This document shows positions 25,653-34,085 of a stretch of 64,000 nt of DNA, one piece after another. The notes under the pieces were generated by a model, which was given only the letters and a program-made list of their open reading frames with translations, was not told where the DNA came from and ran no database searches. Within the stretch, counting starts at the first letter, position 1, and each line of letters begins with the position of its first letter. The DNA lies in assembly GCF_015160855.1 (NCBI RefSeq), contig NZ_CP063373.1, positions 2,666,001 to 2,730,000 on the forward strand. Reading direction: 5' to 3'. The DNA is from Streptomyces ferrugineus. GTDB taxonomy: Bacteria > Actinomycetota > Actinomycetes > Streptomycetales > Streptomycetaceae. The position numbers were made by a program, and so were the translations under genes.

Positions 25653-26231
25653 GTGACCGTCAACATGACCAAGGGTCAGGCCATCAGTCTGCAGAAGAAC
25701 GACGGCGGCAGCCTGACCGCGGTGCGCATGGGTCTCGGCTGGCAGGCGGCTCCCCGGCGCGGCCTGTTCGGCTCGCGCACGCGGGAGGTCGACCTCGACG
25801 CCTCGGCCGTCCTGTTCGCGGACAAGCAGCCCGTCGACGTCGTCTTCTTCCGCCACCTGGTGAGCGACGACGGCTCGGTGCGCCACACCGGTGACAATCT
25901 CGTCGGCGGTGTCGGCCAGGGCGGCGACGACGAGGCCATCCTCGTCGACCTCGCGCGCATCCCGGTCCACATCGACCAGATCGTCTTCACCGTGAACTCC
26001 TTCACGGGCCAGACCTTCCAGGAGGTGCAGAACGCGTTCTGCCGCCTGGTCGACGAGACCAACGGCCAGGAGCTCGCCCGCTACACGCTCGCCGGCGGTG
26101 GCGCCTACACCGCCCAGATCATGGCGAAGGTGCACCGCTCGGGCCCGGGCTGGTCGATGACGGCCCTCGGCACCCCGGCCAACGGCCGCACCTTCCAGGA
26201 CCTGATGCCGGCGATCCTGCCGCACCTGTAG
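25653..26231 (+). CDS. TerD-family protein
   Basis: A 192-residue TerD-domain protein. It starts MTVNMTKGQAISL and contains the calcium-binding-type acidic loops EVDLDASAVLF and HTGDNLVGGVGQGGDDEAIL. The GQTFQEVQNAFCRLVD and QIMAKVHRSGPGWSMTALG segments are also family-typical. TerD proteins bind Ca2+ and belong to the tellurite/stress (Ter) response. The GTG at 25653 is the start by family alignment, with GAGAGGGG upstream. A 134-bp leader follows uvrB. The next gene also begins with a TerD domain, so the two are likely co-transcribed (63-bp gap). Confidence 0.92.
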   Translation: MTVNMTKGQAISLQKNDGGSLTAVRMGLGWQAAPRRGLFGSRTREVDLDASAVLFADKQPVDVVFFRHLVSDDGSVRHTGDNLVGGVGQGGDDEAILVDLARIPVHIDQIVFTVNSFTGQTFQEVQNAFCRLVDETNGQELARYTLAGGGAYTAQIMAKVHRSGPGWSMTALGTPANGRTFQDLMPAILPHL

Positions 26232-26294
26232 GACACGTCAGGCGGCCCGGCGGGCGCACACGACACAAACACAGCGACACAGGGGGACGAAGGC

Positions 26295-28367
26295 ATGACG
26301 GCCGAGCTGGTGCGGGGGCAGAACCACCCGCTCTCCCAGGCCCGTCTGGAGATCCGGGTCTCGGCCGGCACGCCGATCGTGGCCGCAGCCACGCTCGGCG
26401 ACGAGCAGGGGAAGATCCACGGCGTCGAATGGGTGGTCCATCCCGGCGCCCCCACCCTGCCCGGCCTCGAGGTCTCCAAGCAGGCCGCCGCCGACCATCG
26501 TCTCGCGGTGGACCTGGACGCCATGCCGGAGGCCGTCCACCGCGTCAGTGTGCTGCTCGCCCTGCCGGCCGCGGACGGGGGAGGCCCGACCCGCTTCGGC
26601 GCCGTGCCCACCCCGTTCGTCGCCGTCACCGGCCTCGACGGCACCGAGGTCGCCAGCTACACCATCACCGGCCTGGAGGCCGAGTCGGCCGTGGTCGCCC
26701 TGGAGCTCTACCGCCGCCAGGGCGCCTGGAAGGTGCGCGCCATCGGCCAGGGCTACGCCGGTGGCCTCGCCGAACTCCTCACCGACCAGGGACTGCCCCA
26801 GGCCCACCAACTCGCCGGTGGCATCAACGAAGCGGTGGCCCAGGGCATCGCCCGCTCGATCCCGGCGCCGCCGCCACGCACGGACGGCGACCGCTCCCGG
26901 CAGGCCTCCGCTCCGGCACGCGGCCCGGAGCAGGGCGGCCCCGCGTCGCAGGGCGCCCCCGGCCCCGTACCCCCGCAGACGTCGCCCTACGGCACCCGGA
27001 CGCCCGACGGTCCCGGTCAGCCGACACAGCCGAACTCCCCGTACGGCAGCCAGGCGGGCATGCCGGGCCAGCCCGGGCCGCAGCAGCCGTACCAGGGCGG
27101 AGCCGACGCCACCGACCCCGCCCAGCCGTCGGCCTCGGCATCCGGCGGCGCGATCAACTACAGCCATCCGCGCCGGCAGCACGCGGCTCCGCCGCCACCT
27201 CCGCCCACCGCGCCCCCGGCCCAGCCCGGACAGCCCGCGCGTCCCGTCGCGGGCGACGCCACCGGCTGGTCCATGGACGAGCGGCTCTACAACCAGGTGT
27301 GGGGCATGTTCGAGGACCTGGCTCGCACGACCGCCGCGTACCGCAGTGCGGTCGACTTCGCCGACTCGCGCATGGAGAAGGAGCTCGACCAGGTCCTGTC
27401 GGATCCGCGCAGCAGGATCGGCGGACAGGGCGACGCCGCGCGCGAGGCGGCCCAGGCCAAGCACGCACAGCTCGTCAACCAGGCCAGGGAGACCCTCGAC
27501 AGGGACCTCGCCCAGCTCACGGCCGAGTCCGAGGTCGTCGAGCCCGCGCTGCCGCCCGCGTACGCGCGCTGGGACAACCCTGTCTGGCATGGCTACCGCG
27601 TGCCCATGGAGATCCCCATGGCCCTGCGCCTGGGCGATCTCCACCTCCCCGAGAGCGACCGGCTGCGCATCCCGATGCTGGTCCGGCTGCCGCTGGAGCG
27701 CGGCCTGTGGATCGACAGCGGACGCGGCGCCTCGCTCGACGGCTCGTTCACCGACTCGCACGATCTGCGACGCCTCGCGATGGAGTCGGCCGTGGCGCAC
27801 GCGGCCCGGCTGCTCGCCGTCTATCCGGCCGGCGAGTTCACCGTGCACGTCATCGATCCGGCCGGTTCGGGTGGACAGGCTCTCGTCCCGCTGGTGCAGA
27901 CCGGCGTGCTCGCGGCCCCGCCCGCCGTGGGCGCGGCCGGAGTCGCGGATGTCCTCGCCCGGCTCACGCAGCGCGTCGATCTGGTGCAGATGGCGCTGCG
28001 CGGTGGTGCGCCCGACTCCCTGCCGCCCGGCTTCGACACCTCCCAGCAACTGCTGATCGTCAACGACTTCCCGCACGGCTTCGACGACCGGGCGGTGAAC
28101 CAGCTGCGCTATCTGGCGGACGAGGGGCCCGCCGTCGGCGTCCACCTGATGATGGTCGCGGACCGCGAGGAGTCCTCTGGCTACGGCCCGCTGCTCGACC
28201 CGCTGTGGCGCGCGCTGCTGCGTCTGACGCCGGTGCCGGACGATCACCTCGCCGACCCGTGGGTGGGGCATGCCTGGACCTACGAGCCCTCGCTGGTGCC
28301 GCCCGGCAGCCAGGTTCTCCAGCAGGTGCTGTCACAGGTCGCGGCGGCCCGGACCCATTACCGGTAA
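26295..28367 (+). CDS. TerD domain fused to a degenerate FtsK-like ATPase domain
   Basis: A 690-residue three-part protein. Residues 1-185 are TerD-like (MTAELVRGQNHPLSQARLEI, VSAGTPIVAAATLGDEQGK). Residues ~190-325 are a disordered proline/glycine/glutamine linker. Residues ~325-420 are helical with many charges. Residues ~430-690 resemble the RecA-like core of FtsK/SpoIIIE-type ATPases, with LLIVNDFPHGFDDRAVNQLR as the Walker-B-like strand and GPAVGVHLMMVADRE after it. The position expected for Walker A reads LERGLWIDSGRG with no GK(S/T), so ATP hydrolysis is doubtful. Combinations of TerD with such domains are known from comparative studies of Ter stress systems, but the job of this fusion is unknown. 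A terminator follows directly. Confidence 0.75.
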   Translation: MTAELVRGQNHPLSQARLEIRVSAGTPIVAAATLGDEQGKIHGVEWVVHPGAPTLPGLEVSKQAAADHRLAVDLDAMPEAVHRVSVLLALPAADGGGPTRFGAVPTPFVAVTGLDGTEVASYTITGLEAESAVVALELYRRQGAWKVRAIGQGYAGGLAELLTDQGLPQAHQLAGGINEAVAQGIARSIPAPPPRTDGDRSRQASAPARGPEQGGPASQGAPGPVPPQTSPYGTRTPDGPGQPTQPNSPYGSQAGMPGQPGPQQPYQGGADATDPAQPSASASGGAINYSHPRRQHAAPPPPPPTAPPAQPGQPARPVAGDATGWSMDERLYNQVWGMFEDLARTTAAYRSAVDFADSRMEKELDQVLSDPRSRIGGQGDAAREAAQAKHAQLVNQARETLDRDLAQLTAESEVVEPALPPAYARWDNPVWHGYRVPMEIPMALRLGDLHLPESDRLRIPMLVRLPLERGLWIDSGRGASLDGSFTDSHDLRRLAMESAVAHAARLLAVYPAGEFTVHVIDPAGSGGQALVPLVQTGVLAAPPAVGAAGVADVLARLTQRVDLVQMALRGGAPDSLPPGFDTSQQLLIVNDFPHGFDDRAVNQLRYLADEGPAVGVHLMMVADREESSGYGPLLDPLWRALLRLTPVPDDHLADPWVGHAWTYEPSLVPPGSQVLQQVLSQVAAARTHYR

Positions 28368-28385
28368 ATAGCCTCTGACCTGCAT

Positions 28386-28408
28386 ACTTGGCACTTCTTT
28401 TGCCAAGT
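28386..28408 (+). terminator. Intrinsic terminator after the TerD-FtsK-like gene
   Basis: ACTTGGCA (28386-28393) pairs perfectly with TGCCAAGT (28401-28408) around a 7-base loop, followed by a T-rich run (28408-28420). It separates the terD-type genes from the riboswitch-led terC transcript. Confidence 0.85.
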
Positions 28409-28410
28409 TC

Positions 28411-28440
28411 TTTACCTTTCCTTGGTGATTGGGGTACTCT
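28411..28440 (+). promoter_or_regulatory. Candidate promoter of the riboswitch-terC transcript
   Basis: TTTACC (28411-28416), an 18-bp spacer and TACTCT (28435-28440) form a plausible -35/-10 pair. Transcription would begin near 28447, just before the aptamer's first stem, which supports the assignment. Confidence 0.45.
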
Positions 28441-28448
28441 TCTTCTCA

Positions 28449-28545
28449 CGGAGGGGAGTACTCCCTGTCTGCTGCGACGTACCCGTCAATACGGATCCGG
28501 CCAGATCCCGGGGCGTCGGCCCATCATGGGTGGAAGAGACCTCCG
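28449..28545 (+). ncRNA. yybP-ykoY (manganese) riboswitch
   Basis: The 225-bp leader before terC contains the conserved pieces of this riboswitch in order. GAGGGGAGTA (28451-28460) comes first, then CGTCAATACGG (28484-28494), and AGAGACCTCCGG (28535-28546). CGGAGG (28449-28454) can pair with CCTCCG (28540-28545) to close the aptamer as P1. Established work shows that this class senses Mn2+ and often controls terC/mntP-type genes. The expression platform is not obvious; the stretch from 28546 to the GTG at 28593 includes the ribosome site GGAGG, so translational control is possible. Confirmation would be a covariance-model search. Confidence 0.88.
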
Positions 28546-28592
28546 GCGCGCGACGACGCTGACATCTGCCGTTACGTACTGCCGGAGGCGCA

Positions 28593-29582
28593 GTGGAAGT
28601 TTCCACGACCCTGTGGGTCCTGACCATCGTGGGCCTAGCCGCCCTGATCGCGGTCGATTTCTTCATCGGCCGCAAGCCGCACGACGTTTCGATCAAGGAA
28701 GCCGGAATCTGGACGGTCGTCTGGATCGCCCTCGCCGGCCTCTTCGGGCTCGGCCTGATGATCTTCGGCGGCGGACAGCCCGCCGGCGAGTTCTTCGCCG
28801 GCTTCATCACCGAGAAGTCACTGAGTGTCGACAACCTGTTCGTCTTCGTCCTGATCATGGCGAAGTTCGCGGTGCCGTCCCAGTACCAGCAGCGGGTGCT
28901 GCTGGTCGGTGTCCTCATAGCCCTGGTACTGCGGGCGATCTTCATCGCCGCGGGTGCCGCCATCATCGCCAGCTTCTCGTGGGTGTTCTACCTCTTCGGC
29001 GCCTTCCTGATCTGGACCGCCTGGAAGCTCATCCAGGAGGCCCGGGCCGACGAGGACGACGAGGAGTACGAGGAGAACAAGCTGCTCAAGGCCGCCGAGC
29101 GCAAGTTCGGTGTCGCCGACCGGTACCACGGCACCAAGCTGTGGATCCAGGAGAACGGCAAGCGGGTCATGACCCCGATGCTGGTCGTGATGCTGGCGAT
29201 CGGCTCCACGGACGTGCTGTTCGCCCTGGACTCCATCCCGGCGATCTTCGGCCTGACGCAGGACCCGTACATCGTGTTCACGGCCAACGCCTTCGCGCTG
29301 ATGGGCCTCAGGCAGCTGTACTTCCTCATCGGCGGTCTGCTGAAGAAGCTGGTCCACCTCAGCTACGGCCTGTCGATCATCCTCGGCTTCATCGGCGTCA
29401 AGCTGGTGCTGCACGCGCTGCACGAGTCCGGGGTCCACGTCCCCGAGATCAGCATCCCCTTCTCGCTCGGCGTGATCTGCTCGGTCCTGATCGTCACCAC
29501 GATCACCAGCCTCAGGGCCTCCAAGAAGCAGGCGGCGCAGGAGCGGAGCGAAAGCGCTCCGAAGGACAGCATCGACTTCTGA
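28593..29582 (+). CDS. TerC-family membrane protein, probable Mn2+ exporter
   Basis: A 329-residue TerC protein with about nine hydrophobic helices. Signature segments are LIAVDFFIGRKPHDVSIKEA, FFAGFITEKSLSVDNLFVFV with the acidic transmembrane residues, AIGSTDVLFALDSIPAIFG and FALMGLRQLYFLIGG. The cytosolic loop (about 145-165) is a dense acidic stretch. TerC/Alx proteins are linked to Mn2+ efflux and tellurite or metal stress; the Mn-type riboswitch leader strongly supports a manganese link here. The GTG at 28593 has GGAGG about 5 bases upstream. A 22-bp palindrome lies downstream. Confidence 0.93.
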   Translation: MEVSTTLWVLTIVGLAALIAVDFFIGRKPHDVSIKEAGIWTVVWIALAGLFGLGLMIFGGGQPAGEFFAGFITEKSLSVDNLFVFVLIMAKFAVPSQYQQRVLLVGVLIALVLRAIFIAAGAAIIASFSWVFYLFGAFLIWTAWKLIQEARADEDDEEYEENKLLKAAERKFGVADRYHGTKLWIQENGKRVMTPMLVVMLAIGSTDVLFALDSIPAIFGLTQDPYIVFTANAFALMGLRQLYFLIGGLLKKLVHLSYGLSIILGFIGVKLVLHALHESGVHVPEISIPFSLGVICSVLIVTTITSLRASKKQAAQERSESAPKDSIDF

Positions 29583-29667
29583 CCACGTCGGACGTAGGAA
29601 GAACCAGCATCGGGGGTGGTGCCCGGCGAATTGCCGAGCACCGCTCCCGGTGCTTCGTTGGGTGCTG

Positions 29668-29689
29668 GGTGTCCCCGGCCGGGGACACC
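29668..29689. terminator. 22-bp perfect palindrome after terC
   Basis: GGTGTCCCC (29668-29676) is mirrored by GGGGACACC (29681-29689) around GGCC. As RNA it forms a 9-bp stem with a tight loop and could end the terC transcript. It might also be an operator for the small gene that follows. Confidence 0.5.
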
Positions 29690-29711
29690 ACGGCCGGGGG
29701 TGGAGGCACCT

Positions 29712-30026
29712 GTGGACGCACCCATGAAGTTCGTGCAGATCATCGACTTCGAGACAGAGCGAATCGACGAGATGCGGGAGCTGGCCCACGAGACCCAAGA
29801 GCGTCTGGCGGGCCGCGGCGGCGGCCCCACGCGCCGTCTCGTCCTCAATGACAGGGGACAGGCCAACCGCTACCTCGTGGTGATCGAGTTCGACTCCTAC
29901 GAGGAAGCCATGCGCAACAGCGACGACCCCGAGACGACCAAGTTCGCGGAGCAGATGGCCGCGCTGTGCACCAGGCCGCCGTCCTTCACGGACTGCGACG
30001 TACTGGAGATGACCGATTTCGCGTAG
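29712..30026 (+). CDS. Small conserved protein, possibly ABM-like fold, function unknown
   Basis: A 104-residue acidic protein I cannot assign firmly. It has a ferredoxin-like pattern: strand MKFVQIIDFE, helix IDEMRELAHETQERL, strand RRLVLNDRG with NRYLVVIEFDSYEEAMRNSD, helix TTKFAEQMAALC, and a last strand. This resembles antibiotic-biosynthesis-monooxygenase-like dimers but without a catalytic motif. The GTG at 29712 lies 5 bases after GGAGG and is preferred; an ATG at 29724 would be too far from it. It sits between terC and the antiporter gene and may share their regulation. Confidence 0.65.
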   Translation: MDAPMKFVQIIDFETERIDEMRELAHETQERLAGRGGGPTRRLVLNDRGQANRYLVVIEFDSYEEAMRNSDDPETTKFAEQMAALCTRPPSFTDCDVLEMTDFA

Positions 30027-30044
30027 CGACATACGGAACACAGG

Positions 30045-30071
30045 GGCCCCGCATCCCGAGGGGGCGGGGCC
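30045..30071. terminator. GC-rich stem-loop before the antiporter gene
   Basis: GGCCCCGC (30045-30052) pairs with GCGGGGCC (30064-30071) around an 11-base loop, just downstream of the small conserved gene. No T tract follows. Confidence 0.5.
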
Positions 30072-30129
30072 GCCTGACCACCACAACGACGGGAGTGCGA
30101 ACACCCAACCCCTCTGCGGCGATCGCCCC

Positions 30130-31230
30130 GTGATCGCTCGGCTCAGGCCTCTCACGACCCGGTGGACGTCTTCTGTGCCGGTCCTCGCGGTCGTCCTGCT
30201 GATCCTCACCTGGGGACGGGACCTGCCCGGCACGGTCGTCGCGCTGGTGACGCTGGTCCTCGCCGGGGCCGTCCTGGCCGCCGTACACCACGCCGAAGTG
30301 GTCGCGCACCGGGTCGGCGAACCCTTCGGATCCCTCGTCCTCGCCGTCGCCGTCACGATCATCGAGGTCGCCCTGATCGTGACCCTGATGGTCGACGGCG
30401 GAGACAAGAGCTCCACCCTCGCCCGGGACACGGTCTTCGCCGCCGTGATGATCACCTGCAACGGCATCGTCGGCCTGTGTCTGCTGGTCGCCTCGCTGCG
30501 GCACCGCACGGCGGTCTTCAACCCCGAGGGCACCGGCGCCGCCCTCGCGACGGTGGCCACCCTGGCCACGCTCAGCCTCGTGCTGCCGACGTTCACCACC
30601 AGCAAGCCCGGCCCGGAGTTCTCCAGCGTGCAGCTGACGTTCGCCGCGCTGTCCTCGCTGATCCTGTACGGCCTGTTCGTGACGACCCAGACCGTACGCC
30701 ACCGTGACTACTTCCTTCCCATCACCCGGCTCGGCGAGGTGATCACCTCGGACGACCACGCCGAGGCCCCCTCCAAGCGAACCGCGCTGATCAGCCTCGG
30801 CCTGCTGGGTCTGGCCCTGATCGGGGTGGTCGGCCTGGCCAAGGGGGTGTCCCCCACCATCGAGTCGGGTGTGGCGGCCGCCGGCCTGCACCACGCCGTC
30901 GTCGGTGTGGTCATCGCCCTGATGGTGCTCCTGCCCGAGACGATCGCCGCGCTGCGCGCCGCCCGCCGGGACCGTGTGCAGACCAGCCTGAACCTCGCGC
31001 TCGGCTCCGCGATGGCCAGCATCGGCCTGACCATCCCCGCGGTTGCCCTGGCCTCCGTCTGGCTGTCGGGCCCGCTCGTCCTCGGCCTCGGCCCCACCCA
31101 TATGGTGCTGCTCGCGCTGACGGTGGTGGTGAGCTCGCTGACGGTGGTGCCGGGGCGGGCGACACCGCTCCAAGGAGGCGTACATCTGGTGCTGTTCGCG
31201 GCGTATCTGGAGCTCGCGATCAATCCTTAG
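30130..31230 (+). CDS. chaA: ChaA-type Ca2+(Na+)/H+ antiporter
   Basis: A 366-residue membrane protein of the CaCA superfamily with about eleven helices. The two inverted alpha-repeats are visible as GEPFGSLVLAVAVTIIEVAL (with the ion-binding glutamate) and HHAVVGVVIALMVLLPETIA. A short hydrophilic loop at about residues 205-220 separates the halves. ChaA proteins export Ca2+, Na+ or K+ against protons. It starts with GTG at 30130; the ribosome site is weak. Position just after terC fits a cation-homeostasis block, though a stem-loop lies between. Confidence 0.88.
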   Translation: MIARLRPLTTRWTSSVPVLAVVLLILTWGRDLPGTVVALVTLVLAGAVLAAVHHAEVVAHRVGEPFGSLVLAVAVTIIEVALIVTLMVDGGDKSSTLARDTVFAAVMITCNGIVGLCLLVASLRHRTAVFNPEGTGAALATVATLATLSLVLPTFTTSKPGPEFSSVQLTFAALSSLILYGLFVTTQTVRHRDYFLPITRLGEVITSDDHAEAPSKRTALISLGLLGLALIGVVGLAKGVSPTIESGVAAAGLHHAVVGVVIALMVLLPETIAALRAARRDRVQTSLNLALGSAMASIGLTIPAVALASVWLSGPLVLGLGPTHMVLLALTVVVSSLTVVPGRATPLQGGVHLVLFAAYLELAINP

Positions 31231-31267
31231 CCGACGCCGGGCCATGGACGCGGCCCCGCGGAGCCCG

Positions 31268-32563
31268 TCACCCGGTGGCGGGCTCCGCCGCCACGGCAGC
31301 CACCGGACGAGTTTCGGGCAGCAGCGCGAAGCACCCCAGACTGAACAGCGCGACCCCCGTCAGATACGCCCCCACGCCCCAGGGCACCCGGCCGCCCTGC
31401 TCGGCCAGCGCCGTCGCCACGATCGGGGTGAGCGCGCCCCCGAGGACACCGCCGAGGTTGTAGCCCACCGCGGCGCCCGTGCAGCGGACCCGGGGCTCGT
31501 ACAACTCCGGCAGATACGCGGCGATCACGGCGAACATCGTGATGAACGCGATCATCGCCCCGAGGAATCCGAGGAACATCAGCAGCGGCTCCGCCGTGGC
31601 GAGGAGCGTGATCATCGGGAACATCCACAGGGCGGAGGCGAAGCACCCGATCAGGCACAGGGGCCGCCGCCCGTACCGGTCACCGAGGATCGCCACCAGC
31701 GGTGTGAGCGAGCCCTTGACGACCACCGCGCACATGATGCAGGTCAGCATGATGCCGCGGTTCACCCCGAGTCGTTCCGTGGCGTAGGCGAGGGACCAGG
31801 TCGTCACCGTGTAGAAGATCGCGTATCCGATCGACAGCGCCCCGGCGGTCAGCAGCACCAGCCGCCAGTGGTCGCGTACCACCTCGGCGAGCGGCACGCG
31901 CGCGTGGTCGTCGAGTTCGAGGAACCGCGGACTCTCGGCGAGCGACGACCGCAGCCACAGCCCCACCATCGCGAGCACACCCGCCGCCCAGAACGGCACC
32001 CGCCATCCCCATGCGGCGAACTGCGTGTCGGACAGCCCCAGCACCACACCGTTGGCGAGCAGGAAGCCCAGCGCGGGCCCGACCTGCGGAAAGCTCGACC
32101 ACAGACCGCGCCGCCCGGCGGGCGCGTGCTCCACCGTCAGCAGCACGGCCCCGCCCCACTCGCCGCCGAGCCCGAGCCCCTGAAGGAAACGCAGCACGAG
32201 CAGCAGCAGGGGAGCGGCCACACCGATCGCCCCGTACGTCGGTACGCAGCCGACCGCGACCGTGGAGGCACCGGTCAGCAACAGCGAGGCGACGAGGACC
32301 GGCCGGCGTCCGTGCCGGTCCCCGATGTGCCCGAACAGCACCGACCCCAGGGGCCGCGCCACAAAACCCACTCCGAACGTCGCGAAGGCGGCCAGGGTCC
32401 CCGCCACCGGCGAGAACGTCGGGAAGAACAGGGGTCCCAGAACCAGCGCGGCCGCAGTCCCGTAGACGAAGAAGTCGTAGAACTCGATGGCCGTCCCGGC
32501 GAGCGAGGCGGCGGCGAGCCGCAGCATGGACGGCGGCGTCTTCACTGTGCGTGCATCGTGCAT
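31268..32563 (-). CDS. MFS metabolite:H+ symporter
   Basis: A 431-residue transporter of the metabolite:H+ symporter group (relatives carry shikimate, citrate, proline/betaine or aromatic acids). Group markers are GTAIEFYDFFVYGTAAALV in TM1, GHIGDRHGRRPVLV after TM2, RFLQGLGLGGEWGGAVLL in TM4 and FPMITLLATAEPLLMFLG in the second half. About twelve helices. The substrate is unknown; a shikimate-like link to the nearby dehydroquinase gene would be speculation. One CACGCGCGCGTG palindrome (31895) falls in the central loop. It converges with chaA with only 37 bp between. Confidence 0.87.
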   Translation of the reverse strand: MHDARTVKTPPSMLRLAAASLAGTAIEFYDFFVYGTAAALVLGPLFFPTFSPVAGTLAAFATFGVGFVARPLGSVLFGHIGDRHGRRPVLVASLLLTGASTVAVGCVPTYGAIGVAAPLLLLVLRFLQGLGLGGEWGGAVLLTVEHAPAGRRGLWSSFPQVGPALGFLLANGVVLGLSDTQFAAWGWRVPFWAAGVLAMVGLWLRSSLAESPRFLELDDHARVPLAEVVRDHWRLVLLTAGALSIGYAIFYTVTTWSLAYATERLGVNRGIMLTCIMCAVVVKGSLTPLVAILGDRYGRRPLCLIGCFASALWMFPMITLLATAEPLLMFLGFLGAMIAFITMFAVIAAYLPELYEPRVRCTGAAVGYNLGGVLGGALTPIVATALAEQGGRVPWGVGAYLTGVALFSLGCFALLPETRPVAAVAAEPATG

Positions 32564-32625
32564 GCTGCGTCAACTACCCACGGTGATCGCGGGTTACGGG
32601 GGCGTACGGGCGCGCTGGGGCCCGG

Positions 32626-33484
32626 TCAGTACGTGACGGTGATGCGCCGGGCGGGTCCGTCGACGCGGACGATGCCGCCGTAGGGGATCACGAGTTGGGG
32701 ATCGGTGTGGCCGAAGTCCACGTCGAAGACGATCGGGGTGTCCGGTGCGTACATGCGCATGGCCCGCAGTACGGCCTCGCGCTGCTCGGCCGCGTAACGA
32801 GCGGCCTCTTCCGGGCCGTTGGGCAGGGTCCTGAAGACCTCGTCGGCACTCGGCATCTCCTCCGACGTCTCCAGCAACAGCACCCCACCGTCGTACTCCG
32901 AGAGGTCGCGCGCGATCTCCCGGCCGGCCATGAGCAGCCGGCCGACGATCTCCAGACAGCCGCCCCAAGTACGGCCCTCCACCACCCGGTCGGCGTTCAG
33001 CCACGTCCACCCGTCGGCCGGCCGCATCTCCGGCTCCGCGTCGAAGGTCGCCGGGTCGGCCCAGTCGCCGTTGATGTCGTTCCAGCGCTCGGCGGGCCTC
33101 AGCTCGTACTCGCCGGAGGTGAACAGCGCGGCCCGCAGCGAATCGGCCGTCTGCGGGTTCATGGCGCCGGGGCGGCCCAGCTCGCACATCACGCTCACGC
33201 CGTGATGGCCGACGATTCCCGTGTTGCGCAGGAACATCAGCAGGTTCGTGTTGTCACTCATCCCGAAGAACGGCTTCGGGTTCGCCCGGATCAACTCCCG
33301 GTCCAGCAGCGGCAGCACGGTGATCTGGTCGTCACCGCCGATGGACGCGATGACCGCCTTGACATCGGGGTCGGCGAAGGCGGCGTGGACGTCGTCGGCG
33401 CGCTCCGGGCACGCCCGCGCCGGGCGAGATGACGGCGACGCGGTCGCCCGGGGAGGGCTTGGGAGGGTACGAAATCGGGGTCAT
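32626..33484 (-). pseudogene. Broken S66 LD-carboxypeptidase / MccF-like gene
   Basis: Two pieces of one S66-family gene lie in different frames. The N-terminal piece starts at 33484 ([20 protein letters not shown]) and runs into a stop at 33332. The larger piece, in another frame from about 33410 to 32626, carries [19 protein letters not shown], the nucleophile elbow FGMSDNTNLLMF, the glutamate region GGCLEIVGRLLM and the histidine in FDVDFGHTDPQ. Family members have roughly 40-50 further residues between these pieces, so the gene has an internal deletion that also shifted the frame. The catalytic part might still be made from an internal start but would lack the N-terminal strand. Intact relatives cleave LD-peptide bonds or microcin-type peptides. 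Confidence 0.8.
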
Positions 33485-33587
33485 GGCCGGAGGGTACGGA
33501 GGATCACGTGGCTCATGCACCGTGATAAACCGGGATCTGAGCAGCGGTCATCGACGGACCGCCCACCCCGAACGGACCGGAGGAACC

Positions 33588-34061
33588 GTGCCTCGCACCC
33601 TGGCCAACGCCCCGATCATGATCCTCAACGGCCCCAACCTGAACCTGCTCGGCCAGCGCCAGCCGGAGATCTACGGCTCCGAGACCCTGGCTGACGTCGA
33701 GGCCCTGTGCGCCAAGGCGGCGGCCGCGCACGGCGGCACGGTCGACTTCCGGCAGTCCAATCACGAGGGCGAGCTGGTCGACTGGATCCACGAGGCGCGG
33801 CTGAACCACTGCGGGATCGTGATCAACCCCGGTGCCTACTCGCACACCTCCGTGGCGATCCTGGATGCGCTCAACACCTGTGACGGCCTTCCGGTGTTGG
33901 AGGTCCACATCTCCAACATCCACAAGCGTGAGTCGTTCCGGCACCACTCGTACGTCTCGCTGCGCGCCGACGGGGTCATCGCGGGGTGCGGCGTGCAGGG
34001 GTACGCGTTCGGGGTGGAGCGGGTCGCGGCGCTGGCGGGGGCGGGGCAGGCGGAGACCTGA
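33588..34061 (+). CDS. aroQ: 3-dehydroquinate dehydratase, type II
   Basis: A 157-residue type II dehydroquinase. It has [21 protein letters not shown] with the lid arginine and catalytic tyrosine, [33 protein letters not shown] with the catalytic histidine, and [20 protein letters not shown]. It catalyses step three of the shikimate pathway (or quinate catabolism) as a dodecamer. The GTG at 33588 follows GGAGG by about 4 bases. No other shikimate gene is adjacent, so it may be a second, non-biosynthetic copy; this cannot be decided here. Confidence 0.96.
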   Translation: MPRTLANAPIMILNGPNLNLLGQRQPEIYGSETLADVEALCAKAAAAHGGTVDFRQSNHEGELVDWIHEARLNHCGIVINPGAYSHTSVAILDALNTCDGLPVLEVHISNIHKRESFRHHSYVSLRADGVIAGCGVQGYAFGVERVAALAGAGQAET

Positions 34062-34085
34062 CGTGGATGGGACCGGCGGGTGAGA

